Assembly: GCF_025677645.1 (NCBI RefSeq)
Contig: NZ_CP106879.1
Span: 3,348,001-3,412,000, forward strand
Source of the DNA: Curtobacterium poinsettiae
GTDB lineage: Bacteria > Actinomycetota > Actinomycetes > Actinomycetales > Microbacteriaceae
Length of the DNA stretch: 64,000 nucleotides
Reading direction: 5' to 3'
Position 1 is the stretch's first letter. Every line of letters starts with the position of its first letter. The translations under genes were made by a program, and so were the position numbers. Below, piece by piece: positions 24,290 to 32,541 of this stretch. The notes under the pieces are model-generated. The model saw nothing but the letters and a program-made list of their open reading frames with translations, was not told where the DNA came from and ran no database searches.

Positions 24290-26404
24290 GTGAGTACAGC
24301 AACGCCGGGCGAGCGGGGCCCCGCGCACCGAGCGCGCGACACCACGCGGTGGGACATCCAGGGCCTCCGCGCGTTCGCCGTCCTCGCGGTCGTCGTCTAC
24401 CACCTGTGGCCGGGTGCCCTGCACGGCGGGTTCGTCGGCGTCGACGTCTTCTTCGTGATCTCCGGCTTCCTGATCACCGGGCTCCTGCTGCGCGAACAGC
24501 TCGCGACGGGCACGATCCGGCTCGGACGGTTCTGGTCGCGCCGGGCCAAACGCCTGCTGCCGGCCGCGTTCCTCACCATCGTGGTCACCGGGATCGCGGT
24601 GCTCGTCGCCGTGCCGAGCGCGCTGTGGGGGCAGTACGGGCGCGAGCTGATCGCCTCGACGGTGTACCTGCAGAACTGGGAGCTCGCGGCGAACGCCGTC
24701 GACTACCTGGCGTCGGCCGACGCCCCCTCACCGTTCCAGCACTTCTGGTCGCTGTCGGTCGAGGAGCAGTTCTACATCCTCCTGCCGCTCCTGCTGCTCG
24801 GCATCGGGGCACTCGCACGCCGTCGGTTCACGCCGCTGGCGACCGCGCGGCTGCTGCTCGGCAGCGTCGTCGTGCTGTCCCTCGTGTGGAGCATCGTGCA
24901 GACGGCCACCGATCCCGGCGTCGCCTACTTCTCCACCGGCACCCGCGCGTGGGAGTTCGCACTCGGCGGTCTCGTCGCCACCATGCACCTGCCCGAGGTC
25001 CGCACCGAGGTCGCCCGGCGGGTCCGCCTGGTCGCCACCGGCATCGGCGTGGTGGCCCTCGCACTGTCCCTCGTCGTGATCACCCCGGAGACGGCGTTCC
25101 CCGGGATCGCGGCGCTACTGCCGGTCGCCGGCGCGGCGCTCGTGCTGCTGTTCGGCGCGGGGACCGAGTTCGAGGACGTCGGTGCGCTCCGGCCCGTCGC
25201 CTTCTTCGGGCGGATCTCGTACGCGCTCTACCTCTGGCACTGGCCACTCGTCGTCATCCTGCCGATCATGCTGGGCCGTCCGCTCGACGGGGCGACGAGT
25301 TCGGCAGTGCTGCTCGTCGCGATCGGTCTGGCCACCGTGACGACGATCTGGTTCGAGGAACCCGTCCGGTTCTCGACGTGGCTGCGGGACCTGCAGCCCC
25401 GGGGCGTCGTCTCGCTCGCCGTGATCTGCAGCTTCACCGTCGTGACACTCGGGGCCGCCACCCTGACCGCCGTCTACGTGCAGGAGGTCAACGCGACCAC
25501 GGTCACGAAGCAGGTCACCGCGGAGCAGGAGGACGACGACGAGTCCTGCTTCGGTGCCGCCGCCCGCATCGGGTTCGCGGACCCCTGCGTCGATCCCGAA
25601 CTCGCCGACGTCCGTGTGCCCGCTCCGGCCGTGGCCAAGGACGACGACGACAACCGCGCCGAGTGCTGGAGCGGCACGTTCCGGCCCTGCGTCCTCGGCA
25701 AGACCACCGGCTGGTCGAAGCACCTCATCGTCATCGGCGACTCGCACAGCAACGCACTGCTCGGTGCGTACGAGAAGATCGCCGACGACAACGGCTGGCG
25801 GATCGACCTGGCCGGCGCCGGCGGGTGTTACCTCACCACCGCGCAGCAGGACTCGCTGAGCCCCTCGTCGATGCGGGGGTGCAACTCGTGGAAGCACGCC
25901 GCCATCGACTACGTCCGCGAGCACCGCGACGCCGACGCCCTGGTCGTCACCCACTCCACCACGCAGATGCCGGTGAGCCTGCCGCCCGGACCCGCCCGCG
26001 ACAAGGCCACCCGCAACGGCCTGGTCGACGCGTGGGAGCAGGCGGCCGGTGACGAGCTGCCCGTCATCGCGGTCCGTGACAACCCGGTACCCCGCCCCGA
26101 CGTCGTCGCCTGCCTGAGCACGATGTCCGGGCCGACGACGGACGCCTGCGACCGGTCGCGCGCCGAAGCACTCGGCCTGACGGACTCGTCGGTCGAGGCC
26201 GTCGCCGCGTTCCGGGCGGCCGGGGGCAGGGCAGCATCGATCGACCTGAGCCGCTACTACTGCACCGACACCACGTGCCCGGCAGTCGTCGGAGGCGTCC
26301 TGGTCTACCGGGACAGCACGCACATCACGGCGACGTGGGCGTCGTCGCTCGAGCCGTACCTGGAGCGTGCGCTGCAGGACCGGTTGGCGGCGTTCGCGCG
26401 CTGA
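24290..26404 (+). CDS. Membrane acyltransferase with C-terminal SGNH domain (OafA/YrhL type)
   Basis: A 704-residue protein of the two-domain polysaccharide or cell-wall O-acetyltransferase class. Residues about 20-365 form the ten-span acyltransferase_3 domain, starting with WDIQGLRAFAVLAVVVYHLWP, with its conserved His, and FVGVDVFFVISGFLITGLL. A span near 385-405 leads to the outer SGNH domain: nucleophile GDSHSNALLG near 484, and the Asp-His pair in YRDSTHIT near 678. The first domain passes acetyl groups across the membrane and the second transfers them to a glycan. TAGGAT ends seven bases before the GTG start, indicating a leaderless message. The glycan acceptor is unknown. Confidence 0.92.
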   Translation: MSTATPGERGPAHRARDTTRWDIQGLRAFAVLAVVVYHLWPGALHGGFVGVDVFFVISGFLITGLLLREQLATGTIRLGRFWSRRAKRLLPAAFLTIVVTGIAVLVAVPSALWGQYGRELIASTVYLQNWELAANAVDYLASADAPSPFQHFWSLSVEEQFYILLPLLLLGIGALARRRFTPLATARLLLGSVVVLSLVWSIVQTATDPGVAYFSTGTRAWEFALGGLVATMHLPEVRTEVARRVRLVATGIGVVALALSLVVITPETAFPGIAALLPVAGAALVLLFGAGTEFEDVGALRPVAFFGRISYALYLWHWPLVVILPIMLGRPLDGATSSAVLLVAIGLATVTTIWFEEPVRFSTWLRDLQPRGVVSLAVICSFTVVTLGAATLTAVYVQEVNATTVTKQVTAEQEDDDESCFGAAARIGFADPCVDPELADVRVPAPAVAKDDDDNRAECWSGTFRPCVLGKTTGWSKHLIVIGDSHSNALLGAYEKIADDNGWRIDLAGAGGCYLTTAQQDSLSPSSMRGCNSWKHAAIDYVREHRDADALVVTHSTTQMPVSLPPGPARDKATRNGLVDAWEQAAGDELPVIAVRDNPVPRPDVVACLSTMSGPTTDACDRSRAEALGLTDSSVEAVAAFRAAGGRAASIDLSRYYCTDTTCPAVVGGVLVYRDSTHITATWASSLEPYLERALQDRLAAFAR

Positions 26405-26488
26405 GCCGGACGGCCCGCGTCACCCTGGACGCATCGCCCCGACAGGGGAAGACTGGAACGGTCGGTTCCACGTCACCAGGGAGCGAAC

Positions 26489-27595
26489 ATGCGTGAACAC
26501 GTCCCCAGCCGGGTCAGCGACACCGCGGTCGACGACCTCGTCGATCGGCTCCGTCGGTACCGCGCGGTCACCCGGCCAGCGCTCGGCCACGACGTCGGCG
26601 TCGATGAGCAGCTGCTGACCGAGACGCTCCGGCATTGGGCTGACGCCCACGACTGGCGGGCCCACGAACGCCGCATCGCCGGCTGGGGCTGGCAGGAGAC
26701 CGAGGACACCGCTGTACCGATCCGCGCAGTCGTCCGTGCAGCCGATCGTCTCGACGCGCCCGTGGTCCTGTTCCTCCACGGGTGGCCGGACTCGGTGCTG
26801 CGGTTCGAGCACGTGTTCCCCCTGGTGTCGGACCTGACGGTCGTCGCCCCGGCTCTGCCGGGCTTCCCCTTCGCCGCACCGGTGGAACCCGGTGGCCTCT
26901 CAGCGGTCGCGATGGCCGACGCGGTCGCCGCCGCGATGGCCGAGTTCGGGTACGACCAGTACGTCGTCTCGGCCGGGGACGTCGGCTGCGACGTGGCAGA
27001 GGCGCTCGCTGCTCGGCACGGCTCACACGTCACCGCGCTCCACCTGACCGACCTGTCGCAGTACCACTTCCTGGTGGACCTGCCGACAGACCTCGACCAC
27101 GCGGAGCAGGCATACGTGGAACGTGGCCACACGTGGCAGCAGCGTTCCGGCGGGTACATGCACGAGCAGTCCACCCGCCCGCACACGCTCGCGGTCGGTC
27201 TCGGCGACTCCCCCGCCGGGCTGGCGGCCTGGATCCTCGAGAAGCTCGTCGAGTGGACCGACGGTGACGGGGACGGCCGCGCCGGTGCGTTCCCCCTCGA
27301 CGACGCGGTCACGTGGATCGCCGCGTACTGGTACACCGGCGCGATCGGGACGTCCTTCACTCCGTACGCCACCCCAGCGGCGAAGGACTGGCCTCGGATC
27401 GAGGTCCCCACGGTGATGACGGTGTTCCCGGCGGACCTCGTCAACGCGCCACGGCAGTTCGTCGAGCGGTTCTTCGCCGTCGTCGAGTGGATCGAGTTCC
27501 CGAGGGGCGGTCACTTCGCCGCATGGGAACGACCCGATCAGTACGTCGAGGGTGTCCGGCGAGCGATCGCGGTCGCAGGGGACGACTCGGACTGA
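26489..27595 (+). CDS. Epoxide hydrolase family protein (EHN domain, alpha/beta-hydrolase)
   Basis: A 368-residue enzyme. The N-terminal EHN region (VDDLVDRLRRYR, then HDWRAHERRIAGW) marks the microsomal epoxide hydrolase branch. The oxyanion motif is HGWPDS near 96. The nucleophile lies in SAGDVGCD with Asp near 165 instead of the usual GGDWG, and the base is His in GGHFAAWE near 342. It would open epoxides via a covalent ester, but several members act on other substrates. GGGAGC precedes the ATG by about 6 bases. No partner gene is evident. Confidence 0.88.
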   Translation: MREHVPSRVSDTAVDDLVDRLRRYRAVTRPALGHDVGVDEQLLTETLRHWADAHDWRAHERRIAGWGWQETEDTAVPIRAVVRAADRLDAPVVLFLHGWPDSVLRFEHVFPLVSDLTVVAPALPGFPFAAPVEPGGLSAVAMADAVAAAMAEFGYDQYVVSAGDVGCDVAEALAARHGSHVTALHLTDLSQYHFLVDLPTDLDHAEQAYVERGHTWQQRSGGYMHEQSTRPHTLAVGLGDSPAGLAAWILEKLVEWTDGDGDGRAGAFPLDDAVTWIAAYWYTGAIGTSFTPYATPAAKDWPRIEVPTVMTVFPADLVNAPRQFVERFFAVVEWIEFPRGGHFAAWERPDQYVEGVRRAIAVAGDDSD

Positions 27596-27604
27596 GCGCT
27601 TCAT

Positions 27605-27650
27605 CAGACGATCGTCTGCCGAATTGCAGGACCGTCCCAAGTTAAGGGAC
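27605..27650. promoter_or_regulatory. Palindromes between epoxide hydrolase and DUF1906 genes
   Basis: A perfect 14-bp palindrome CAGACGATCGTCTG (27605-27618), ten bases after the hydrolase stop, and a small hairpin GTCCC/GGGAC (27634-27650) further on. Either could be a terminator or an operator for the next gene; the sequence alone does not decide. Confidence 0.4.
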
Positions 27651-27739
27651 GAAGTTGCTCGGACCATGCCGCGGCCATCAGCATCGCACAGCGCGATCGA
27701 CGGCCAGCGGACGCTCGAGGCAACTGAAGGGGCACCCCT

Positions 27740-29410
27740 GTGCACATCTCGCGCCGAACTGCGCTCATCGGCATCACCGCCACCGTCCCGCTCGTCACGA
27801 CCGCACTCGCGGCCCCGGCCGACGCTGCCACCCCCTCCGGCGCGGCCGGCTCCACCGGGTCGACCGGTTCCTCCGGCTCGTCCGGCTTCGCCGACTCGGG
27901 CGTGCTGGCCGTGCAGCGCTGGCTCAACACGACCTTCGGGCACCTGCACGGATGGGTGCACGTGGACGAGGACGGGCTGACCGGCAGCGGCACCGTGCTC
28001 GGGATCGTGCAGGCCACCCAGTCGCTGCTCGGCATCTCCCCCGTCGTCGCGACGTTCGGGCCGACGACCCGTCGGAAGCTCGAACAGCACGGCGACGTCG
28101 GGGCCGAGACGGGCGACGACGCCGCCACCTGGCGCCGGCTCGTCCAGGCCGGACTGGTCTGCAAGGGCGCCTCGACCGTCACGCTCACCGGTGAGTACGA
28201 CGCGGCCACCGTCGCGGCCGTGCAGGCGCTCCGGTCCGACCTGGGTGCCGAGCCCGGCGCGCTCCCGCTGTCGGCGCACCTGTTCGGCGCACTCCTGACC
28301 GTCGACCCGGTCCGGCTCGCCTCCGGCGGGTCCCGAGCGGTGCGCGCGGTGCAGCAGTACCTCAACCGCACCTACGCCGAGGCGTCCGGCGGCGCGTACG
28401 GCAGCACGAGCGGACTCGTCGACACGAGCACGTACTCGGCGGCGATCCGCGCGGTGCAGGTCGCGGTCGGCGTCACGGTCGACGGCGCCTGGGGACCGGG
28501 GACGGCTGCCGCGCTCCGTGCCGCGGGACCGAGCGTCGTCGGGGTCGGGGCCACTGGCGCCTGGGTGCTGCTCGTCAAGGCGCTCCTGGTGCTGAACGGC
28601 GAGCGCGTCGTGTTCAGCAGTGCCTACTCGGCAGCGGACGCCGCGGTGGTCCGTGCGTTCCAGCAGTTCCAGGCGTTCCCGCCGGCCGAGCAGACCGGGA
28701 CGTGCGACGCCGGCACGTGGGCGGCCCTGGCCGCGAGCACGGGCGACCCGGACCGTGCAACGACCGGTGCCGACACCGCGGTGCGCCTCGACGACGCCCG
28801 CGCGGCCGCCGTCCGTGCGTCCGGTGCCACCGGCGTCGGCCGCTACCTCACCAACCACCAGCAGTCCGGAGCGCTCGACAAGGCCCTGACCCCCGACGAA
28901 CTCCGTGTGATGGCGAGCGCCGGGCTCGGGCTGTGGCCGATCTTCGAGGAAGGCGGGTTCACTGCCTCGTGGTTCACCGAGGAGCAGGGTGTCCGCGACG
29001 CCCACCGCGCCCACGACGCGGCCCGGAAGCTCGGGATCCCGAAGCAGACCACCGTCTACTTCGCCGCCGACTTCGACGCTTCGGCGGCGCAGGACGAGTC
29101 GCTCGTGGTGCCGTACTTCCGTGGCGTCGCCGCCGGCCTGCAGGACCGCGGGAACCTGTACAAGGCGGGCGTCTACGGCTCCCGCGCCACGTGCACCGCC
29201 GTGAGCAGCGCCGGACTCGCGCACTTCTCGTTCGTCGCCGGGATGTCGCCGGCCTGGGCGGGCAACCAGCTCGAGCCCCTGCCGGGCAACTGGTCCCTCA
29301 ACCAGATCCAGAACCGCACGATCGGGTCGGGCAACGGATCCACCGAGATCGACGCCGTGGTGGACTCCGGGCGCGACCCCGGCGTCCCCGCGGCTCGGCT
29401 GGTCGGCTGA
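27740..29410 (+). CDS. Secreted peptidoglycan-binding protein with DUF1906 glycoside hydrolase-like domain
   Basis: A 556-residue exported protein. The N-terminus MHISRRTALIG is a Tat-type signal, with a likely cut after the ADA near residue 30, followed by a Gly/Ser linker. Three segments resembling peptidoglycan-binding repeats follow (VQRWLNTTFGHLHG near 55, VRAVQQYLNRTYAE near 200 and VVRAFQQFQAF near 300). Residues about 352-550 match the DUF1906 fold (GRYLTNHQQSGALDK, LWPIFEEGG, TVYFAADFDAS, KAGVYGSRATC), a TIM-barrel related to lysozyme-like hydrolases and to Rv2525c of mycobacteria. A cell-wall role is likely, the exact reaction unknown. GAAGGGG lies about 10 bases before the GTG. Confidence 0.9.
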   Translation: MHISRRTALIGITATVPLVTTALAAPADAATPSGAAGSTGSTGSSGSSGFADSGVLAVQRWLNTTFGHLHGWVHVDEDGLTGSGTVLGIVQATQSLLGISPVVATFGPTTRRKLEQHGDVGAETGDDAATWRRLVQAGLVCKGASTVTLTGEYDAATVAAVQALRSDLGAEPGALPLSAHLFGALLTVDPVRLASGGSRAVRAVQQYLNRTYAEASGGAYGSTSGLVDTSTYSAAIRAVQVAVGVTVDGAWGPGTAAALRAAGPSVVGVGATGAWVLLVKALLVLNGERVVFSSAYSAADAAVVRAFQQFQAFPPAEQTGTCDAGTWAALAASTGDPDRATTGADTAVRLDDARAAAVRASGATGVGRYLTNHQQSGALDKALTPDELRVMASAGLGLWPIFEEGGFTASWFTEEQGVRDAHRAHDAARKLGIPKQTTVYFAADFDASAAQDESLVVPYFRGVAAGLQDRGNLYKAGVYGSRATCTAVSSAGLAHFSFVAGMSPAWAGNQLEPLPGNWSLNQIQNRTIGSGNGSTEIDAVVDSGRDPGVPAARLVG

Positions 29411-29439
29411 CCGGCTGCCGACCGGGATCGAGCACCGCC

Positions 29440-29661
29440 GTGACCACCACGACCCCGCGTGACGACGAGCCGCACGCCGCGTTCCCGCACCGTGCCACCT
29501 ACGTCTTCTCGAACTTCGAGGAGGCGATCTCGATGGACTGCTACTGCGACGAGGGCGCCGACCACTTCGGCGTCTACCCGTTCTACGACGAGGTCATCAA
29601 ACCGATCATCGACGATCTGACCCGACGCGTCCGGCGCCGGTTCGGGAAGGAAACCCCGTGA
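29440..29661 (+). CDS. Small acidic protein of unknown function, coupled to chorismate mutase
   Basis: A 73-residue protein with a Thr-rich start, a central segment SMDCYCDEGADHFGVYPFYDE containing two close Cys, and a basic end (LTRRVRRRFGK). No signal peptide or membrane helix. The stop overlaps the GTG of the chorismate mutase gene (GTGA), which supports real translation. The start at 29440 is a GTG without a convincing ribosome-binding site. Family not recognised. Confidence 0.5.
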   Translation: MTTTTPRDDEPHAAFPHRATYVFSNFEEAISMDCYCDEGADHFGVYPFYDEVIKPIIDDLTRRVRRRFGKETP

Positions 29662-30338
29662 ACACCGCACACCCCACCACCCCGACCACCGCCCGGCACC
29701 GCAGCCGTCGGACCGCCACGACGGCCCTGACCCTCGGGCTGCTCGCGGCGGGCATCGCCCTGCCGACCACGGCGGCGAACGCCGACCCCCTGCCCACGTC
29801 CGCCGAACCGACGGGTTCCACGATGACCATCTCCCACGACGGTTCCCGTCCCGCGGCGTCGACGGCAGAGCTCGACACCATCGGCGCGCTCATCCTCCGA
29901 CGGCTGGAGCTCGCCGACCCGGTGGCGGGGTCGAAGTGGCTCAGCGGCAAGCCGGTCGCCGACCCGGTGCGCGAACAGGCCGTCGTGGACGAAGCGGTGA
30001 CCCTGGCGGAGCAGCAGGGCGTCGACCCCGTGCTGGTGACCCGGGTGATCCGCGCGCAGATCGCCGCGAGCAAGGTCGTCCAGCGTGGCCTCATCAACCA
30101 CTGGACGCACAACCCGTGGACCGCACCCACGACGGCGCCGGACCTGACGACCATCCGGCCCCAGCTCGACGCCATCGACACCGACCTGGTGACCGCGCTC
30201 GGCCAGGCCCAGACCGTCGCGCAGGACCACCGGTGCGCACACCTGGTGGACGCCGAGCGGAAGCACCTCGACGTCGGACTCGACTCGCTGCACCGGAAGG
30301 GGATCGACGTGGCCTGGCACACGTTCTGCGCCGCCTGA
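29658..30338 (+). CDS. Secreted chorismate mutase (AroQ gamma subclass)
   Basis: A 226-residue exported enzyme that converts chorismate to prephenate. Signal peptide: basic RHRSRRTATT, hydrophobic core and a cut after ANA near residue 43. The all-helical AroQ core shows the catalytic residues of the gamma class: Arg in LILRRLELAD, Lys in VAGSKWLSGKPVADPVREQ, and AQIAASKVVQRGLINHW. The C-terminal Cys pair (DHRCAH, HTFCAA) could form a disulfide outside the cell. Exported chorismate mutases are known from mycobacteria and some plant-associated bacteria; their role is unclear. The GTG overlaps the upstream stop. Confidence 0.9.
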   Translation: MNTAHPTTPTTARHRSRRTATTALTLGLLAAGIALPTTAANADPLPTSAEPTGSTMTISHDGSRPAASTAELDTIGALILRRLELADPVAGSKWLSGKPVADPVREQAVVDEAVTLAEQQGVDPVLVTRVIRAQIAASKVVQRGLINHWTHNPWTAPTTAPDLTTIRPQLDAIDTDLVTALGQAQTVAQDHRCAHLVDAERKHLDVGLDSLHRKGIDVAWHTFCAA

Positions 30339-30430
30339 CGCGGGCAGGGGACGGGCCGTCATCATGAGCGGCCCTAGGATGTGGTGTTCACTGATCGCTC
30401 GACTCCGGGCGAGGAAGGACACCGCGCCAG

Positions 30431-31060
30431 ATGAACCAGCGGCAGCTCGCCATGGAGGCGTCTCGACGAGCCATCATCGACGCCGCGGGGCAGCAGTTCG
30501 CGGCCTTCGGCTACGAGGCAACCACGTTCTCCCGCGTCGCCGAGGCGATGGGCAAGCCGAAGTCGGCGATCGGGTACCACCTGTTCCCGTCGAAGAAGGA
30601 CCTGGCGACGGCGGTCATCGAACTGCAGCAGCAGCGCTGGCGTGAACTCTTCGACGCACTCCCTGCGCAGCCGGGCATCGAGCGGCTGACGGTGTTCCTC
30701 CTGACCACCGGGATGGACGTCCGCCGGGGCTCGGTCGCGGGCGGCGCGGTCCGGCTCCTGCACGAACTCGGCAAGGCCGGCGTGCCGGTGCCGCGCGGTT
30801 TCGACTGGTTCGAGATGACGCGGGGCGAGCTCGTCAGCGCCGGGGTCGCGGCGGCGGACGTCGACGCGGCCGCGGTCCAGCCGTCCGTCCTGCTGCTCCT
30901 CAACACGACGCTGGGCATGGTGGACGGTTCGACGCAGCTGACCGACGACGAGCTCGTGGCGCAGCTCAAGGCGCTGTGGGCACCGCTCTTCACGTCGTTC
31001 GGCATCGCCGGTGCATCCGAGGTCATCGCGGCGGCCCAGCCGTACACGCCGGTTCCCTGA
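30431..31060 (+). CDS. TetR-family transcriptional regulator
   Basis: A 209-residue regulator. The DNA-binding region is AIIDAAGQQFAAFGYEATTFSRVAEAMGKPKSAIGYHLFPSKKDL at about 14-58. The C-terminal domain is Ala/Val/Leu-rich and resembles gamma-butyrolactone-receptor-like members only loosely. GAGGAAGGA precedes the ATG by about 13 bases, and TAGGAT further up could be the -10. The next gene, 52 bases downstream, is preceded by two related palindromes, so it is the most likely target. Confidence 0.88.
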   Translation: MNQRQLAMEASRRAIIDAAGQQFAAFGYEATTFSRVAEAMGKPKSAIGYHLFPSKKDLATAVIELQQQRWRELFDALPAQPGIERLTVFLLTTGMDVRRGSVAGGAVRLLHELGKAGVPVPRGFDWFEMTRGELVSAGVAAADVDAAAVQPSVLLLLNTTLGMVDGSTQLTDDELVAQLKALWAPLFTSFGIAGASEVIAAAQPYTPVP

Positions 31061-31066
31061 CCGGTC

Positions 31067-31112
31067 GCACCGTCCGGTGCGCCCGTGGTCGGGCCGCACC
31101 GTACAGTGCACC
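31067..31112 (+). promoter_or_regulatory. Paired palindromes and leaderless promoter before the opine-type dehydrogenase
   Basis: GCACCGTCCGGTGC (31067-31080) and GCACCGTACAGTGC (31096-31109) are related inverted repeats 29 bases apart. TACAGT (31102-31107) inside the second lies five bases before the ATG. They may be operators for the TetR protein encoded upstream; the first could also act as a terminator for it. Confidence 0.55.
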
Positions 31113-32279
31113 ATGACCGAAACAGCGCCAGCGCACCAGTTGCTCCACCTCGGGGTGCTCGCCGACTCCCGGAAGGCCGACGAGCGTCGCCTGCCGATCC
31201 ACCCCGCGCACCTCGAGCGCATCGACCCCGACCTGCGAGCGGCGATGACGCTCGAACGCGGGTACGGCAGACGCTTCGGCGTCCCCGACGAGCAGCTCGA
31301 GCCCCTCGTCGGCGCGATGGCCGATCGCGAAGAGGTGATCGCGACGGCCGATGTCGTCCTGCTGCCCAAGCCCCTGGCCGCCGACCTGGCGGACCTGCGG
31401 GACGGTCAGACCCTGTGGGGGTGGCCGCACTGCGTGCAGGACCGTGAGCTCACGCAGCTCGCGGTGGACAAGCGCCTGACACTGATCGCGTGGGAGGTGA
31501 TGAACCACTGGCGTGACGACGGTGGTTTCAGCCTGCACGTGTTCCACAAGAACAACGAGCTCGCCGGCTACTGCTCGGTGATCCACGCGCTGCAGCTCTG
31601 CGGGTCGACGGGCGACTACGGGCGACGGCTCACCGCGGTCGTCCTCGGGTTCGGTGCCACCGCCCGCGGGGCGGTGACGGCGCTGAACGCCCACGGCGTC
31701 CACGACGTCCGTGTCCTGACGAACCGGGACGTTGCGGCGGTGGGGTCACCCATCCCGTCCGTCGACATCCTGCGCTTCGGACCCGACGACGCGTCACCGT
31801 CCGAGCTGGTGGTCACGACCCCCGACGGGCCGGTGCCGCTGGCGCCGTACCTGGCCGAGAACGACATCGTCGTGAACTGCACGCTCCAGGACCCGAACGC
31901 ACCCCTCGTGTTCCTGGACGTCGAGGACTTGAGCGCGTTCCGTCCGGGGAGCCTCATCGTCGACGTGTCCATCGACGAGGGCATGGGCTTCAGCTGGGCA
32001 CGCCCGACGTCCTTCGCAGAACCGTTGACCACCGTCGGCGACACGACCAACTACTACGCCGTCGACCACAGCCCCTCGCTGCTCTGGAACTCGTCGACCT
32101 GGGAGATCAGCGAGGCGCTGCTGCCGTTCCTGCGGACGGTGATGTCCGGCAGCGGAGCCTGGGCGGGATCGGAGACGATCCGTCGGGCGATCGAGATCGA
32201 GGACGGGCGCATCCGCAACCCGGCGATCCTCGCGTTCCAGAGCCGCTCCGCGGAGTACCCGCACCGCGCCGCGGACTGA
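31113..32279 (+). CDS. N5-(carboxyethyl)ornithine synthase-like dehydrogenase (alanine dehydrogenase/transhydrogenase family)
   Basis: A 388-residue NAD(P)-dependent dehydrogenase. The N-terminal AlaDH/PNT domain shows LGVLADSRKADERRLPIHPAHLERI and VVLLPKPLAADLADLRDGQTLWGWPHCVQD, wording typical of N5-(carboxyethyl)ornithine synthase relatives. The Rossmann part is LTAVVLGFGATARGAVTAL near residue 175. CEOS joins pyruvate to the ornithine side chain; the true substrate here could be another amino acid. The message is probably leaderless (TACAGT five bases upstream). Confidence 0.82.
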   Translation: MTETAPAHQLLHLGVLADSRKADERRLPIHPAHLERIDPDLRAAMTLERGYGRRFGVPDEQLEPLVGAMADREEVIATADVVLLPKPLAADLADLRDGQTLWGWPHCVQDRELTQLAVDKRLTLIAWEVMNHWRDDGGFSLHVFHKNNELAGYCSVIHALQLCGSTGDYGRRLTAVVLGFGATARGAVTALNAHGVHDVRVLTNRDVAAVGSPIPSVDILRFGPDDASPSELVVTTPDGPVPLAPYLAENDIVVNCTLQDPNAPLVFLDVEDLSAFRPGSLIVDVSIDEGMGFSWARPTSFAEPLTTVGDTTNYYAVDHSPSLLWNSSTWEISEALLPFLRTVMSGSGAWAGSETIRRAIEIEDGRIRNPAILAFQSRSAEYPHRAAD

Positions 32280-32300
32280 CCCACGCCGGCCGGAACGCCG

Positions 32301-32347
32301 GAACGAAGAAGGGCCCCGGTGGAATCCACCGGGGCCCTTCGTCGTTC
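32301..32347. terminator. Strong terminator after the dehydrogenase, facing the tRNA
   Basis: A stem of more than 20 bp with GGGCCCCGGTGGA arms around a one-base gap, 21 bases after the dehydrogenase stop. The tRNA-Arg gene on the other strand ends 11 bases beyond it, so it can terminate both transcripts. Confidence 0.9.
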
Positions 32348-32357
32348 TGCTTGCCTG

Positions 32358-32430
32358 TGCGCTCGAAGGGACTCGAACCCCCAACCTTCTGATCCGTAGT
32401 CAGATGCTCTATCCATTGAGCTACGAGCGC
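32358..32430 (-). tRNA. tRNA-Arg (anticodon ACG)
   Basis: Read on the minus strand, a 73-nt tRNA: acceptor GCGCTCG paired with CGAGCGC plus discriminator A; D-arm GCTC/GAGC; anticodon arm TCTGA-CTACGGA-TCAGA with anticodon ACG at positions 34-36; T-loop TTCGAGT. The T-stem has two G:T pairs. No encoded CCA. ACG (inosine-modified) reads CGU, CGC and CGA. Confidence 0.96.
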
Positions 32431-32541
32431 GTGGCCTTTGCGGCCGTGGAAGACTCTACAACAGGTGCGGCCCGGGCGCCAATCGAGGCCCTCCGGCCCC
32501 CGTGCTCGGCGTGTCGCGAACGGTCTCCGACGGCCGCACCG

